Below are positions 46,815 through 59,394 of a DNA stretch of 64,000 nucleotides, one piece after another. The notes below the pieces were generated by a model, which was not told the origin of the DNA, did not search any database, and saw nothing but the letters and a program-made list of their open reading frames with translations. Both the position numbers and the translations under genes were made by a program. Numbering within the stretch: the first letter of the stretch is position 1; each line of letters opens with the position of its first letter. The DNA is from Laguncularia racemosa (Eukaryota; Streptophyta; Magnoliopsida; Myrtales; Combretaceae). The stretch is from positions 186,001 through 250,000 of the forward strand of contig JBBMOL010000451.1 of the NCBI GenBank assembly GCA_037954665.1, given 5' to 3'.

Positions 46815-48308
46815 TTATTCTGAAGGATCAACAAAGTGTTCTTGAACTTGATTTGTTTCAAGACTCTTTGAAAATTGTGAATGATCTACTCTTTTGATTG
46901 CCTCATGTTCAGAATGAGCTTGTTGAGGCTCCTTAAGTTTCCTTCTCTTTAAGAATAGTTGGTTCCGATTCATCCTTTGAGTCAGAGTCAGAATCATCCT
47001 CTACATTTTCTCCTTCCATGATTTAGAGTTTTCCTCCTATCATTAGCTACAAATTAATGCTCTTCTTTTTCTTAGCATATGTAATCAATACCTTCCCTTT
47101 CCTTCTTTTCTTATTTTATTCACTCTCATTTTCATTTTTCCTCCTTTTGTTTGTGCATTCAATTCCACCATAACCAACTTTCTTCTTTTGTGTTTAGAAT
47201 GCACATAATGAGCATTATCATTGGCATACCACAGTTTGCTTCTAACTAAAATACTCATATGTTTAAGCACTATTTCTCTAATTTTCTTAATTTTTTGAGG
47301 TGCTTTAGAAACATTTGGTAATCTAATCTTTTTAAACTCTAAAAGTTTCATGAGAACACTTCCATAAGATGCAAGTAATTACTATATCATTTGATGCTTA
47401 ATCATTTGAGCAGCAATATCTATTGTTCTTTTCTTTTTCATTCCCAAAATGATTAAAGCATCTTCCTAGTCATTGTAGTTATACTTTCCTTCTTTGGTAA
47501 GATACAACTAATTACTGACTTATGTAAGATTATAACTATTAATTCAAAATCAAGAATAAACACATCCTTTTCTTTCGATATTTCAACTCCATTATTCAAT
47601 TCTACAAAAGTTTATCCTTACTCATCTTCCCTATATCAAGATCATCATTTACATTAGCTAGGCCAAAACAGTCCACAATATCCTTCTTTGAAATCTAAAT
47701 TTTCTTTCCCGGTACTTTCAAACTCCACATATCTCTTTGAGACTCATCTAAATTCTCATAAAATTCAACAACTTGTTCCTTAAATATAGTTACTCTTAAA
47801 TTGCGTAGCTTACTACATCTTATATGATCTAGAAATTCATTCCAATAGAAACCATTATGTTTAAAGTAATTGAAATCCAAATAAGAGGAATCAATAATGT
47901 CTACCTTTATAGAATGCTCTTTCTTGGAAGCCCTATGTTTCTTTTTACGATGTCCAAGTTTCAATTCCGTAGAAGGAATCACATGTTTCTTTCTAAGTTT
48001 TACTTTCTTCTTTTGCAATGAGGGTTCTCCATCTTTGTGTATCGAAGCCTCACTTTCTTATTCTAATTTTCAGTTCCTCCATTCTTTTGTGAACTAACCT
48101 TGTGAGAAACTATATAAATCTCACTTTCATCAACTTTTTCATTCTTCTTCTAAACATACAACTTCAAATTCTTTGCACTTATTTTTTCGGATTGAGAATT
48201 TTGGTTTTAACTGACTGTCTTTTCTGAATCAATGGGTTCATCAACAATGTTGATGGTTTTGGTCTTAAAGGTTCAATTTTGTATTCTACGTGATCTTCTA
48301 GGCACCAT
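46815..48308 (-). pseudogene. Extra ORF between pol and 3' LTR, resembling the 'putative plant transposon protein' family
   Basis: Starts at ATG 48308-48306 in good context (ACCATGG) with MVPRRSRRIQ, preceded by a CT-rich leader. It runs to TAA 46817-46815, about 498 codons, with several stops and frameshifts. Recognisable parts are a basic stretch (47990-47920), SSYLDFNYFKHNGFYWNEFL, then VVEFYENLDESQRDMWSLKV (47760-47710); a middle region whose frames give DALIILGMKKKRTIDIAAQM and LLASYGSVLMKLLEFKKIRL (47480-47330); a lysine-rich segment (47280-47085); and an acidic tail EDDSDSDSKDESEP. The EFY...L...V.GK(K/R) and FCI.../Y..L-type layout recalls the plant transposon-protein domain (PF20167-like) found next to many plant retroelements. 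That assignment is from memory and not searched. Confidence 0.6.
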
Positions 48309-48471
48309 GGTGATTTTGGTTAAAGAGAGATAAAGAGACGATGAAGAATAATGACTATTGATATACTTGATAATAAGAGGAAAGTGTGGGAGAGAGAGAG
48401 AGAATGACTAAAATTGAAATTTTAAAAGAACTGGAAACAATAATATTTAGTTTTTTTTTTATAACATATAA

Positions 48472-49599
48472 CTAGAAAGGATAACAAATACCAATTTCAT
48501 TTCTAATAAACTCAAAATTTATTTTATCTAATGGTTTAGTGAAGATGTCATCTAATTGATTTTTAGTTGAAACATATTCAATACTTATTTCTCCATTATT
48601 TACATGATCCCTAATAAAGTGATGTGTAACTTCTATATGCTTAGATCTAAAATGATGCACTAGATTTTTTATTAAATTAATTGTGGTAGTATTATTTCAG
48701 TTTATTGGTATATTCTTAAATACTAAATCATAATCCATCAATTGTTGATTTATTCCTAATATCTGTGTACAACAATTTCCTATGGAAACATATTCAACTT
48801 CAATAGTAGAAAGAGCAATTGAGTTTTGTCCCCTAGAAATTGACAAGTACCAGATGTACTTTTTTTTGTCAATTTTGCACCCTACATAATCTGCATCAGA
48901 GTATCCAATTAAATCATAATTTTGATTTTTTGAATACCAGATACCTAACTTAGTAGTATTTACAATGTATATAAAAATTCTTTTTACTACTGCTAAATGT
49001 ATTTCAGTGGGATTACTTTGAAACAAGTATACAAAAAAAACATTGAATAATATGTCATGACGAGAAGCAATTAAGTATAATAGGGAACCGATTAAACTTC
49101 TATAAAGCTTATTATTTACCTTTTTACCTTTTAAATCAATATCTTACCTGGTTGAAGTTGATATAAGGGTCGCTACACCTTTTACATTTCCAAAATTAAA
49201 ATTTTTTAATATTTGATTGGTGTACTTTTCTTTATGTACACATATACCATCCTCTGTTTGCTTTATTTGGAGTCTAAGAAAGAAGTTAAGTTCTTCCATT
49301 AGTGACATTTTAAACTCTACCTGCATCATCTTACATCTTGTAATAATCTTCATTAGTATAACCAAACACAATATCATCTACATATATCTATACTACTCAA
49401 ATATCATTGTTATAATGTTTTAAGAATAATGTAGTATCCACTTTTCCTCTTTGAATCCATTCTTAATTAAAAATTGACCAAGTTGTCCATATCATGCTCT
49501 AGGAGCCTATTTTCAATCCATAGAAGCCCTTTTTATGTTTGTAAGCATAATCTGCCTTAAACAGATTTTCAAATCCTAGTGGTTGTTTTATATAGACTT
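48472..49599 (-). pseudogene. pol: Copia pol remnant: RT end and RNase H
   Basis: Open pieces: 49377-49144 (FKMSLMEELNFFLRLQIKQ), 49026-48697 (FQSNPTEIHLAVVKRI, then YSDADYVGCKIDKKK), and 48660-48472 (SKHIEVTHHFIRDHVNNGEI, LDDIFTKPLDKINFEFIRNE). These are the same blocks as copy 1 at 15790-16750. Stops and frameshifts separate them. Homology to RT continues to about 49599, where LTR C begins. Confidence 0.87.
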
Positions 49600-51400
49600 T
49601 GTCACACCCCAAAGGGGGGCTTAAAAGTTTCTCACGTGTACACCCGTCACATGATAACCGCCTTGTGAGTTAAAGGTTACAAGACTTTAATTAAATATTT
49701 AAGCAATTACAACTAATCATATTACATATAATTATATAATAAGAATATGACTATGGATTTCTATATTCCATGGTTAACCAAGATCGTAGAGAATCGGAAT
49801 CTTGTACCGAAATAGTAAAATGGAATAACATATATAATTTTTACAAATTTCATTCCTATACTGAGTTCCTAAGAATAAAATTTCATCACTTAATCTGTTA
49901 AAATACATTAATTGACAAAATAGAAAAGCCTCTAGCATTCCACCATTTCACTCCAACTATTCCATACTCATCGAAATAGATCACAATAATATCTCAAGAG
50001 TATACCTTGTCCAAGTCCCACAATAATACAAACTGAAAGTCTTATATAACCAAATTTAAAATAATCACAAACATTCGACCACCAAAACTTACATGAATCT
50101 ATAGAAAAAGTTCATTTTAACTCTCACCCTTGCACCTTATCCCATCCTAAGATTTTGAAATTTTCTTGTAAAACAATCTATAGAGGGGTGAGCACACTAC
50201 GACTAAGTGAGATGGGAGTATAACACTCTCAATACTGCACACACACAAACAATTTCAAATAGGTTTTTAAATCATATGCTATGCATGGGCAACCATATGT
50301 AATGCAACATCGCACGCGGTCTTCTAGTAACCTCTAGGAAGTCTAGGTTTTACACTCCCTTTGACCTTGGGTTAGGGATTTAAATCATACCATCAGTGTT
50401 TGGGTCTCAAACTCAATTAATTTCTCTTATCTCTTTCTTAGAGATTGTCTCTTCATTTTAATGTCATAAATGCAAGCATTACTTACACACCAAGCAATAA
50501 ACACCCTCAAGGATAGACTAAACTCAAAACTATCAAGGCGTGATAATCCCTTAATCACTTAGTTCGTACTTAGCAGAAAAGTAATCCTCCAATTACTTTC
50601 AATGCACCCTGTAGCAGTGATGGCCTTCAATTTCATGCAATATATTGTGCAATGCTTTTCGGATTTTTATTAGCCAAATATCATTATATCAATTTAGATT
50701 TACGTAGCTAATCAAATAAAACACATCAGATAAGGCAACGAAATCACAAGGAAATAAAATTTCTTAATAAGGCAAAATGCAAAGCTAGCTCAACAATAAC
50801 ACATTACAACCCAATTTCATCAACTTTTCAATAAACCAGTCATGAAACATCAATTGTTCATAACTCAAAAGGACAAATCACAAGATTTCGGATTTTTTTA
50901 TCTAAATTTAATTAATCACAGCTCCTTCCTCATTCAACTCAAAATAATAATTTCACAAATATATATATACCTTTCTATACTCATCATATCCCCAAAATAC
51001 TTGCACTCCCCATACGTATTTATTAAATAAGTCTATAAGACTTTTAGGGTTCCCTCAATGACTTCACACTACCTTACACATCTAAAGTCCCAAGCTAGCA
51101 TGCCCATGTCCTCATACATACTCCCATTGTTCTAAACTCTTTCCACCCCAGCACGTACCCACCATACTAGACTAGGACACATACTCACGCACTTGTCATA
51201 CTAAACTACAGATCATACACATACACACATTAGTCCACACACACACATATGTACACACACAACTATGGGCAATTGTGGTTATTACCATAATGTAATTATA
51301 GAGTATCATATTATCTTATTAAGTGACTTGCTCATCACTAATATTTTTATTTATTTATTTATTTACTTATAAGTCAAAAGTATGGAGTTACCTTGTTTGA
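49600..51400 (-). repeat. LTR C (3' LTR of element E)
   Basis: On the minus strand it ends GGGGTGTGACA at 49600, a typical Gypsy-like LTR terminus. It carries the block shared with A, B and D. The outer (inner-element) border near 51400 is not resolved. It contains a CA/GT microsatellite at 51210-51265. Confidence 0.65.
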
Positions 51401-54246
51401 AATTAATATTATAGAATTTCCTTAAAATATGTTATGTTTGTTACTTCATATTTTGAAACTTTATGTTAGTGTTTCATATACAACCAAAACATTTAAATAA
51501 GATATGGATTTGCTATGTGTTATAGCAGGTGACCATTTGCATTTATTTGGGTTGGGAAAGGCTATTGTGTGTGTAGTTCTAGTTCCTATCCATAAGCTAT
51601 ATAGGCTTGGGTTTAATGAATTTAGGGATTATTAGGTTGAGTAGAGTTAAAAGAAAAAGCTTCTTTTCCTTTTAATTTCATTCGCACATACCTTTAGGTA
51701 GACATTTATTTAGTCTAACTATGTTTGATAAAATATACTTTAAGTGTCACTTGCTATCTACATTTAAGTGTTCTTTTCTTGAATTAAATAAATTCATGGC
51801 TTAATTCTATTTCATTTCAAGTTTCCACATGTAACTTTAGTTTGAACTATGAATTTACTTTGGATGAATCCTCCAATATTTTCACATCTACTATAAGTTA
51901 GATAGAATTTTATTTTATTTTTATTTTTATTTAGGTTTGATTACGTGCTCTAGTGTAGTTTAGTCTTATAAATATCTAACTAGTCTATGCATTAAACTTG
52001 CTCTTGGTCATTAAATTTTTATTGCTTTGGTTCACTTGGTTCCTACAATTAAGGAAATATTGCTATCGGTCCAATAAGATGAACGAACTACATAATAGTT
52101 GTTTATTTCAAATTAACATCACTTAGTGATACATTATATATATATAGGGTACATATTATTGTTATTATTATTATTAGTTTCTATTATATCGAAGTTAATT
52201 CGTATGTTAAATTTTCTAATCAATTGCTCACATCCACATCAAGGTAGTTTTAGGATATTTCATTTGATTTGTCCACTACTTGTTACATGTTACGAGGTAA
52301 ATTCTTTCATGTACTAAATGAATAATTGTGTTAAATGTATAATATGTGTGTTATTTACTTGGTGTTCATCATTAGTTTATGCCCTTTTTAGGTGTACTAT
52401 GACATGCTATTGTTGTCATTAAGGTCTCCAAGCTAATATTAAACATTTTGTTATGTCTCAAAACTTCAAGTTTGAGTTCCACATAAATAACGAGTTATAT
52501 CAATCAAGTTATTTTAAGGAATGAACTTTACAGGATTATTTTGTTCAACTTTTGTTATCTTGCATTAAGATCAAGATGAAATGGAAGACATTCTATGGAA
52601 AGCATAAAATGGAGTAGACATGAGTTATTTAAATGTATACTTAGATTATATGTAGAATATTATGTTAGGATGACATATATGAAATCAATTGTTATGTATT
52701 TAACGTATATTTTACTAATAAAATTTATTATATCTTAGAATGGTGTTATTTTAGTTGGTAGGTTATATTATTGTTTTACATCTTGGGCTTGTGATTTTTG
52801 TGATTATCTACATTGGATTTATGAAGAATCATGAATACGTTTTTGGATTTATCATTCCTTTATATTGAGAATTTCTTATATTTAGTTATTATTCACAGGA
52901 CTGTTGGAAATTATGTGATTTACATTTATACTTTATCAAATATTATTAAGGTGGTTTTGAATCTTCAAGTATAAATGCTATTATTCTCATTATATTTGTT
53001 ATTATGAAATTGAGTTTATATTATAAATCTATGTATCTTATACTATATAAGATACTATCTCTTAAGATAATATGGGATCCTATTTAGATTTGTTTTTTTT
53101 TTTTTTTTCCTTTTGTATGGGAGTATAATTATTTTATACATATACCTTATACTTTCAAGGAAACGTGTTAGCAAGTTTTTGAGTTAAGGTTTTATATTTA
53201 AATTTATATTTGAAAATTTTCTGAGGATACCAAAATAATTAATATATCTAAGTGTTTGTTTAATAATTATATTTAAATTATTTTTCTTTTTAATTGTGAT
53301 GCTATCATATTATGTACATTGGTATACTATTGAACTATGATGAATAAGTTTTAGATGAATAATTAATTATATTACACATAATGTTGTTATTATTGTTTTA
53401 CCATTAATTTTATAAGTTTAATATTACTTATTATTATTGTTATAGTATTTTTAGTAGCATAATTACAAGTGTCCTATCATCCCATTCATGTAATTAACTG
53501 ATTTATCTATTTATTTATTTATTTTGTGGGGATCTCAATGTGTTTAGTTGTTGAATTGTATGTATATTCATTATTCATTTTAGTTGGAGTTGTAATACTA
53601 TTTCGACACTATGATTTCATATGTTGACATAGTTCACCATAGTATTACCAGTAAAAGTGTTTGAGATCAAAATTCTAATAATAATAAGATGGAGCTATGA
53701 ATACCCCACAACTCCTTTAAATACTTGTTGAAAATTGTGGGGTTCCACCTTATTTCGAATATTTACAAACTTCGAGTCACTAAGTTACATCTCCTGTATT
53801 TTTCTTTTTCTAAGAGAGTAGGTCCTACTTCTAAGTTTGATAATCATCCTTCCTTCCCATGCCACATAAATTCAATCTTAAGACCTATGGGTTATAGGCC
53901 CACACAGGTAACATTTACCTTTTAAGTGTGGACACTCCCGAAGGTAGTGTCATTCTCAAAACATAATAATGATTGTGAATTATTAATCTTCACATTTTGT
54001 GATATCTTTAAGTTTGTTTTACGAAACCTCCATTCGTGGTTTCAAATGAGGATATAAGGTTTTAACGGTTAACACACTTTGAGTAGCTTATGGTTAGAAG
54101 GGAATTCTATGGAAATAAATATATATATATATATATATATTTATTTGCATATAAAAATATTTTTATATATTTTATTTCTAAAAATTTACCTATGTTCTAC
54201 CCCATCTCAATGTTTGGTAAGTTGGTCCTATCTCTAACAACCTAGA
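51400..54246. other. Non-coding internal region of element E
   Basis: AT-rich throughout, with TTTA repeats (51340-51370, 53500-53523), a T run (53093-53109) and an AT microsatellite (54115-54141). Every reading frame is short, and none shows gag, protease, RT or integrase motifs. Confidence 0.65.
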
Positions 54247-54258
54247 GCTTTGATACCA
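54247..54258 (-). other. Primer binding site of element E
   Basis: Minus strand TGGTATCAAAGC, one base different from the common TGGTATCAGAGC, 4 bases inside LTR D. Confidence 0.8.
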
Positions 54259-54262
54259 TTCT

Positions 54263-55007
54263 TGTTATGCCTTAAAGGAGGGCTTGGAAGTTTCCCCTAA
54301 AAGCTATCATGTTACATATATACCCCTTACATGATAACCGCCTTGTAAGTTAGAGGTCACAAGACTCTAATTAAATATTTAAACAATTACAAATAATCAT
54401 ATTACATATAATCATATAACAAAAATATAACTATGGATTTCCATATTCCATGGTCAATCAAGATCACAAAGAATCATAATTGCCTACCAAAATAGTAAAA
54501 TGGTGAAACATATATAATTTTTATAAATTTCATTCCTACACTAAGTTTCTAAGAATAAAATTTCATCTCTTAATATGTTAAAATACATTAATTGACAAAA
54601 TAGAATGCCTCTTGCATTCCACCATTTCACTCTAACTATTTCGTAGTCATCAGAATAGATCACAATAGTATCTCAAGTGTAGGCCTTGTCTAAGTCCCAC
54701 CATAATATAGACTAAAAGTCTTACATATCCACATTTAAAATAATTATAAACATCCAACCACTAAAACTTACATCAATCTATAGAAGGTCACTTTAACTCT
54801 TAACCTTGCATCTTATACCATCCTAAGATTTTGAAATTTTCCTACAAAACAATCTAAGGAGGGGTAAGCACACTACAACTCAATGAGATAGGAGTGTAAT
54901 ACTCTCAATATTGCAGACAAACAAACAATTTCAAATAGGTTTCTAAATTATATGCTATGCATGAGCAACCATATGTAATGCAACATCGCATATGGTCCTC
55001 CAGTAAC
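54263..55007 (-). repeat. LTR D (5' LTR of element E), cut by the Athila insertion
   Basis: Starts TGTTATGCC at 54263, next to the primer binding site, and aligns with LTR C 49600-50330. At 55008 the Athila LTR begins; the rest of D should lie beyond the right edge of the window. Confidence 0.8.
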
Positions 55008-56499
55008 TGATAAGATCACAGTATACTTATATTTTCTTTTGGGATTTATATTAAATTTATTTCAATATTAGAAGAAAATATAAAGAAATGGTATTTAATG
55101 GTGTTTATTGTGAAAATTCAAGTTTTGAGGACCTAAAAGTAAAATACAAGTTAATTGGAGAAGTTTTTCACAAAATTGAAGAAGCAAGTGAAGAATTGCA
55201 TTCAAGGCCGCCGACCTTGAGTCGGCCTACATTCAAGGCCGCCGGACATGAGCCAGCCTTGACTGTTTCTTAGATGTCCGTGCAAAAATCTCTCCAAAAT
55301 CTTATCTTGATTGATTTGCTGACTTAATTCCTCATCAGATCAGCCTTATCCTCATCCTCTTTGGATCTATAAATAGACCCCTTGTATAAACCTTGGGGGG
55401 CATTCTTGTTTGGATCTTTTGAATCATTAGAATTCCCTTGGGAACTTTAGGATTTTATCTTTTCTTTAATTCTTTTACATTTCATGTTATTGCAAATTTT
55501 AATTTGAAGAAAGAATGTTACTTTGTTGAAGTTTGCTTTCAATTGAAGAATTATAGGAATCATTTCGGAAGATTGAAGTTCTACAAAGTCTTGAAGATTA
55601 TAAAACTTATTACAATTATTTTATTTTCCTTTATGCCATTTATCAGTTTATTTTTATTATTCAATATGAATTCCATTGCACCTATTTACTTCAATAGTTT
55701 TTATACAATCCACACCATAATGTTCTAAATCATCTTTGTGGGAAACATGATGAAGCCATAATTCGACTAAAATGATCATTGTATTCATGTTATATGACAT
55801 ATAGATATGCAGAATTTTCATATGAGAAGTCCTATTATCAATTGTATTTTGTAATTGAAATCAATGCATAAGAATTTAAATGACTTGAAAGAGAAATTTA
55901 GGATTTATTAGGAATTCCTAAGTATGGTCTAATAAGTTATGCGGAAGCGGCGTTATTGAATTTTATTAGAAATTGACCTAAGTGTTTCATGCAATATTTT
56001 TATTTAATTTTTCACTAAGGGATTAGGAGAAATTATTTTAAAGATATTAGGCAATCATATAATTGGGAAATTTATGATTGTGAATTAGAATCCTCCATTG
56101 ATTTTAATTAGTGGGAGCTATTAAATTAAATTGGGGTTATGATACTTTAAAATTTGAAAAAGGATTAAGGTTTTGTCATTTTCTTGTGAAAATCTATAAA
56201 GCTATGAGTTATTATAACATGAAGGCAATATGATTAGTAGAATTAGGGTGGATTCTATTTTCCCACCATCAATTCATCCTTTTTCAACACAATTCTCTTT
56301 TTGCACATTTAGTATAAATCATTCACATTTTATTCTCATCAAATTTCATTGTCTAAATAATAGTAGAAATTGATATAGGTCTATTACTTAATCAATCTTC
56401 GTGGTTCGACACTCTTCTCTCACTATATTGCTTGATTCGATCCGGTACACTTGCCGGTATTTAGTCACGCTTATTTTATATCTTTTTTTGCGTGGATCA
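55008..56499 (+). repeat. 5' LTR of the Athila element
   Basis: 1492 bp, TGATAAGATCAC at the left and GATCA at the right. Relative to the start of the 3' LTR it has a 10-base insertion near 55095 and a duplicated GC-rich segment (TTCAAGGCCGCCG at 55201 and 55232) present once, in altered form, at 63827. Confidence 0.9.
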
Positions 56500-56505
56500 A
56501 GTTTT

Positions 56506-56525
56506 TGGCGCCGTTGTCGAGGATT
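56506..56525 (+). other. Athila-type primer binding site
   Basis: TGGCGCCGTTGTCGAGGATT, 6 bases after the LTR. Athila elements typically have TGGCGCCGTTGCCGGGGA here, commonly described as matching tRNA-Asp; this copy has C-to-T and G-to-A differences. Confidence 0.88.
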
Positions 56526-56632
56526 GATTAATATTATACCATCTTCTGATTCTATTGTTAATTTAGGCGCAATTGCTTCTTTTTTTTTCTTATCATTGTG
56601 TGATCGTTTCCCGTTCTCTTTGAAGGTTTTTT

Positions 56633-57985
56633 ATGCGCAAGAGTAGAAGTGTTGAACTTCTACCAATTAATCTTGAGATAGAACGCACCTTGCGACAACT
56701 TAGAAGAGAGCAAAGAAGAAGGAAAGAAGTTGACATGGCAAATGATAACAATAATCGGATTCAGGGTGCTAGTAGAGCACTTCGGGAATATATGGTACTT
56801 GTTGTTTCAGGTCCTACAATCAGAAGACCTACAATCCAGGCTAACAATTTTGAGTTGAAACTAGCACTTGTTCAAATGGTTCAATCAAATCAATTTGGAG
56901 GATATCCAAATGAGAGTCCTGATGAGCATATTGCAGTATTTCTTCAATATTGTAATATAGTGAAAATGAATAATGTATCCGATGATTTAATTAGGTTACA
57001 ACTTTTTCCGTTTTCACTTGGAGAAAAAGCTAGGGCTTGGTATAATTCATTGCCACAGGACTCTGTAACCACTTGGGCTGATCTCTCATTTAAATTTTTA
57101 AGGAGATTTTTCGCACCAGCTAGAACTACTAGGTTAAGGAATGACATCACAAACTTCACTAAGTTTAGTGGTGAATTACTTTATGAAGCATGGGAAAGAT
57201 TTAAGGAGGCAATTAGAAAATGCCCCCATCATGGATTACCAGATAACCTCCTTATTGAGATTTTCTATCTCGGTTTTGATGAGACATTAAGGTCTCTGGT
57301 AGATGCTGCTTCTGGTGGTGCACTAATGAGTAAGACGTATGAAGAGGCTAGTGCTTTGATTGATGAAATGGCCTCTAGTGCACATAATTGGCAACATGAA
57401 AGAGGTAAGTCTATAGCGGCATCTGTCAATGACATGGACACCTTAACAGCTCATATTTCAGCTCTCATACTCTAGGTAAGTAAACTCAACTCTTCACCTT
57501 CTTTTAATGTTAATCAAATTTCTTGTTGCGAGTTATGCTTAGGACACACTCAACTCTTGAGTGCCCATCTGGAAACTTTTCCTCCTCATCCCATGGAGAG
57601 CAAGTAAATTTTGTCAACAATTTCCAAAGAGGTCATCAAGGACCTTATTCAAACACCTACAATCTAGGGTGGCGTAACCATCCAAATTTCTCATGGAGAA
57701 ATGATAACAAAGCACTTAAACCATATGGATTTCAAAAGCAAATTCCTAATCATAATACCTCCCATTAACAATATTCTAATCATAATACCTCTTATCAGCA
57801 AAGTCAGTCCAAAATGGAAGAACTCATGATAAGTTATATGCAAAAGACCGACACAATGTTGCAAAATCAACAAGCTACCATTAGGAATCTTGAAAATTAG
57901 CTTAGTCAAATGTCTCAACAGTTGAGTAATAGACCATCTGGGTCTTTACCTAGCAATACTGAGCAGAATCCTAAGTGTAAATGCT
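56633..57985 (+). pseudogene. gag: Athila gag
   Basis: ATG at 56633 (MRKSRSVELLPIN). The open frame runs to TAG 57473-57475 (a CAG-to-TAG type change in the linker ISALILQVSK), after 280 residues that contain the whole Athila gag core (NNFELKLALVQMVQSNQFGG, the W-rich block, LRNDITNFTKFSGELLYEAW, and ALIDEMASSAHNWQ). The zinc knuckle region just after is broken by a frameshift (57523-57560, CELC then GHTQ). A proline and asparagine-rich linker with repeated NHNTS words (57745-57800) leads into pol. Confidence 0.93.
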
Positions 57986-57988
57986 ATT

Positions 57989-59392
57989 ATGCTAAGAAGT
58001 GGTAAGGAATTAGTTGATAAGAAACTTGAGGAAAAAGAGGTTAACCTAAAGAAAGATAAAGGGAAACAAAAGGAAGAGGAACCAAAGCAAAATTCACCAA
58101 ATGTGAAAGCATATGTTCCTCCTATTCCTTTCTTAAGAAGGCTGAAGCAACAACAATTGGATTCACAATTTGCTAAATTTCTAGAAGTCTTTAAAAAATT
58201 GCAAATTAACATTCCTTTTGCAGAGGCACTTCAGCAAATGCCTTCATATGCTAGGTTCATGAAGGATTTGCTCACCAAGAAGAGAAAGATAGATGGGAAT
58301 GAACCTGTAATGCTTACAGGGGAGTGTTCTATGATCCTACAGAAGAATTTATCCAATTTGCCAAGAAAACAAAGAGATCAGGGAAGGTTTACTGTTCCTT
58401 GCACTATTGGTAATTTGCATTTTGATAAAGTCCTTATAGATTCTGGTGTAAGTATAAACTTAATGCCTCTGTCAATTTTCAGAAAACTAGGACTTGGAGA
58501 ATGTAAGGAGACGCATGTCACCTTACAACTTGCTGATAGAAGTGTCAAGTACCCAAACGGTATAGTGAAGAATGTCTTAGTAAAAGTGGACAAATTCATC
58601 TTTCCAATTGACTTTATAGTCCTGGAAATGGAAGAAGATAGAGAGGTACCCATGATCTTAGGAAGACCATTCCTTGCAACAGGTAAGGCATTGATAGATG
58701 TGGAACAAGGTAAGCTGACCTTGAGAGTTATGGATGAAGAAGTTACTTTTAATGTTTATGAGGCCATTAGGAAATTTGATGATTGTAAGTCTTGTTACAC
58801 AATCGATGTTATTGATGAAGTTTCCTATGAGAATATTCAAGAGAATGTAGGTATGGAGACAATAGAATTAGTTCTCAAGGATATAGATGAATGGAGTGAT
58901 GATGAAGAACCAATTGAAGAATGTGTGGAAGAAGCATTAGAAATTCGAGCTCACTACTATGAGGAGCTAGGAACAAGTGAGAAGAAGCCAGTTCCATCAT
59001 TGACACAACCCTCGATGCTTGAGCTTAAACCATTACCTAGTCATTTAAAATATGCATATATTGGAACAGATGATACTTTTCCAATAATCATTTCTTCTTC
59101 TTTGACAGGTGATCAAGAGCAACAACTTTTGGATGTTCTAAGAGAGCATAAGGAAGCTATCGGGTGGACCATTGCTAATATTAAGGGAATCAGTCCTTCA
59201 ATTTGTACTCATAGGATTTTTCTTGAGGCTGAGTGCAAAGCTACAGTACAACCACAAAGAACACTTAACCTAACTCTTAAGGAAGTTATAAAAAAAGAAG
59301 TGCTTAAATTGTTAGATGCAGGCATTATTTTTCCAATTTCTGATAGTAAATGGGTTAGTCCTGTCCAAGTTGTACGAAAAAAGGTTGTATGA
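57989..59392 (+). pseudogene. pol: Athila pol, protease part and RT start
   Basis: An open frame of 467 codons without internal stop: lysine-rich start, AYVPPIPFLRRLKQQQLDSQ, FAEALQQMPSYARFMKDLLT, protease VLIDSGVSINLMPLSIFRKL (58430-58490; family D-S-G present), VPMILGRPFLATGKALIDVE, then the acidic linker and RT start LLDAGIIFPISDSKWVSPVQ. It ends by frameshift at 59390 in an A-rich stretch. Confidence 0.93.
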
Positions 59393-59394
59393 TT

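Larger units (their letters stand above)
44780..49599 (-). mobile_element. SIRE-like Ty1/Copia element, copy 2 (3' part)
   Basis: Minus strand: 3' LTR 44780-46323, polypurine tract directly beyond it, an extra ORF region (46815-48308), then RNase H and RT (48472 to 49599), where element E has inserted. The remainder of pol, gag and the 5' LTR should lie beyond the right edge. Compared with copy 1 it has an extra 1.8 kb or so between pol and the LTR. Confidence 0.88.
49600..55007 (-). mobile_element. Element E: non-coding LTR retrotransposon, minus strand, interrupted
   Basis: Minus-strand order: 5' LTR (D, 54263 to 55007, where the Athila element interrupts it), 4-base spacer, primer binding site TGGTATCAAAGC (54258-54247), about 2.9 kb internal region, 3' LTR (C, from roughly 51400 down to 49600). 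C and D share long collinear blocks (GATAACCGCCTTGT, ATTTAATTAAAGTCTTGT-like, CCATGGAATAT) at roughly 80 percent identity, so the insertion is old. The internal region has no gag or pol motifs. This is the structure of a large non-autonomous element. Left junction: Copia RT sequence stops at 49599. Confidence 0.75.

Noticed and set aside
53725..53925. 66-codon plus-strand frame in element E
   Set aside because: Inside the non-coding interior, no motif, short.
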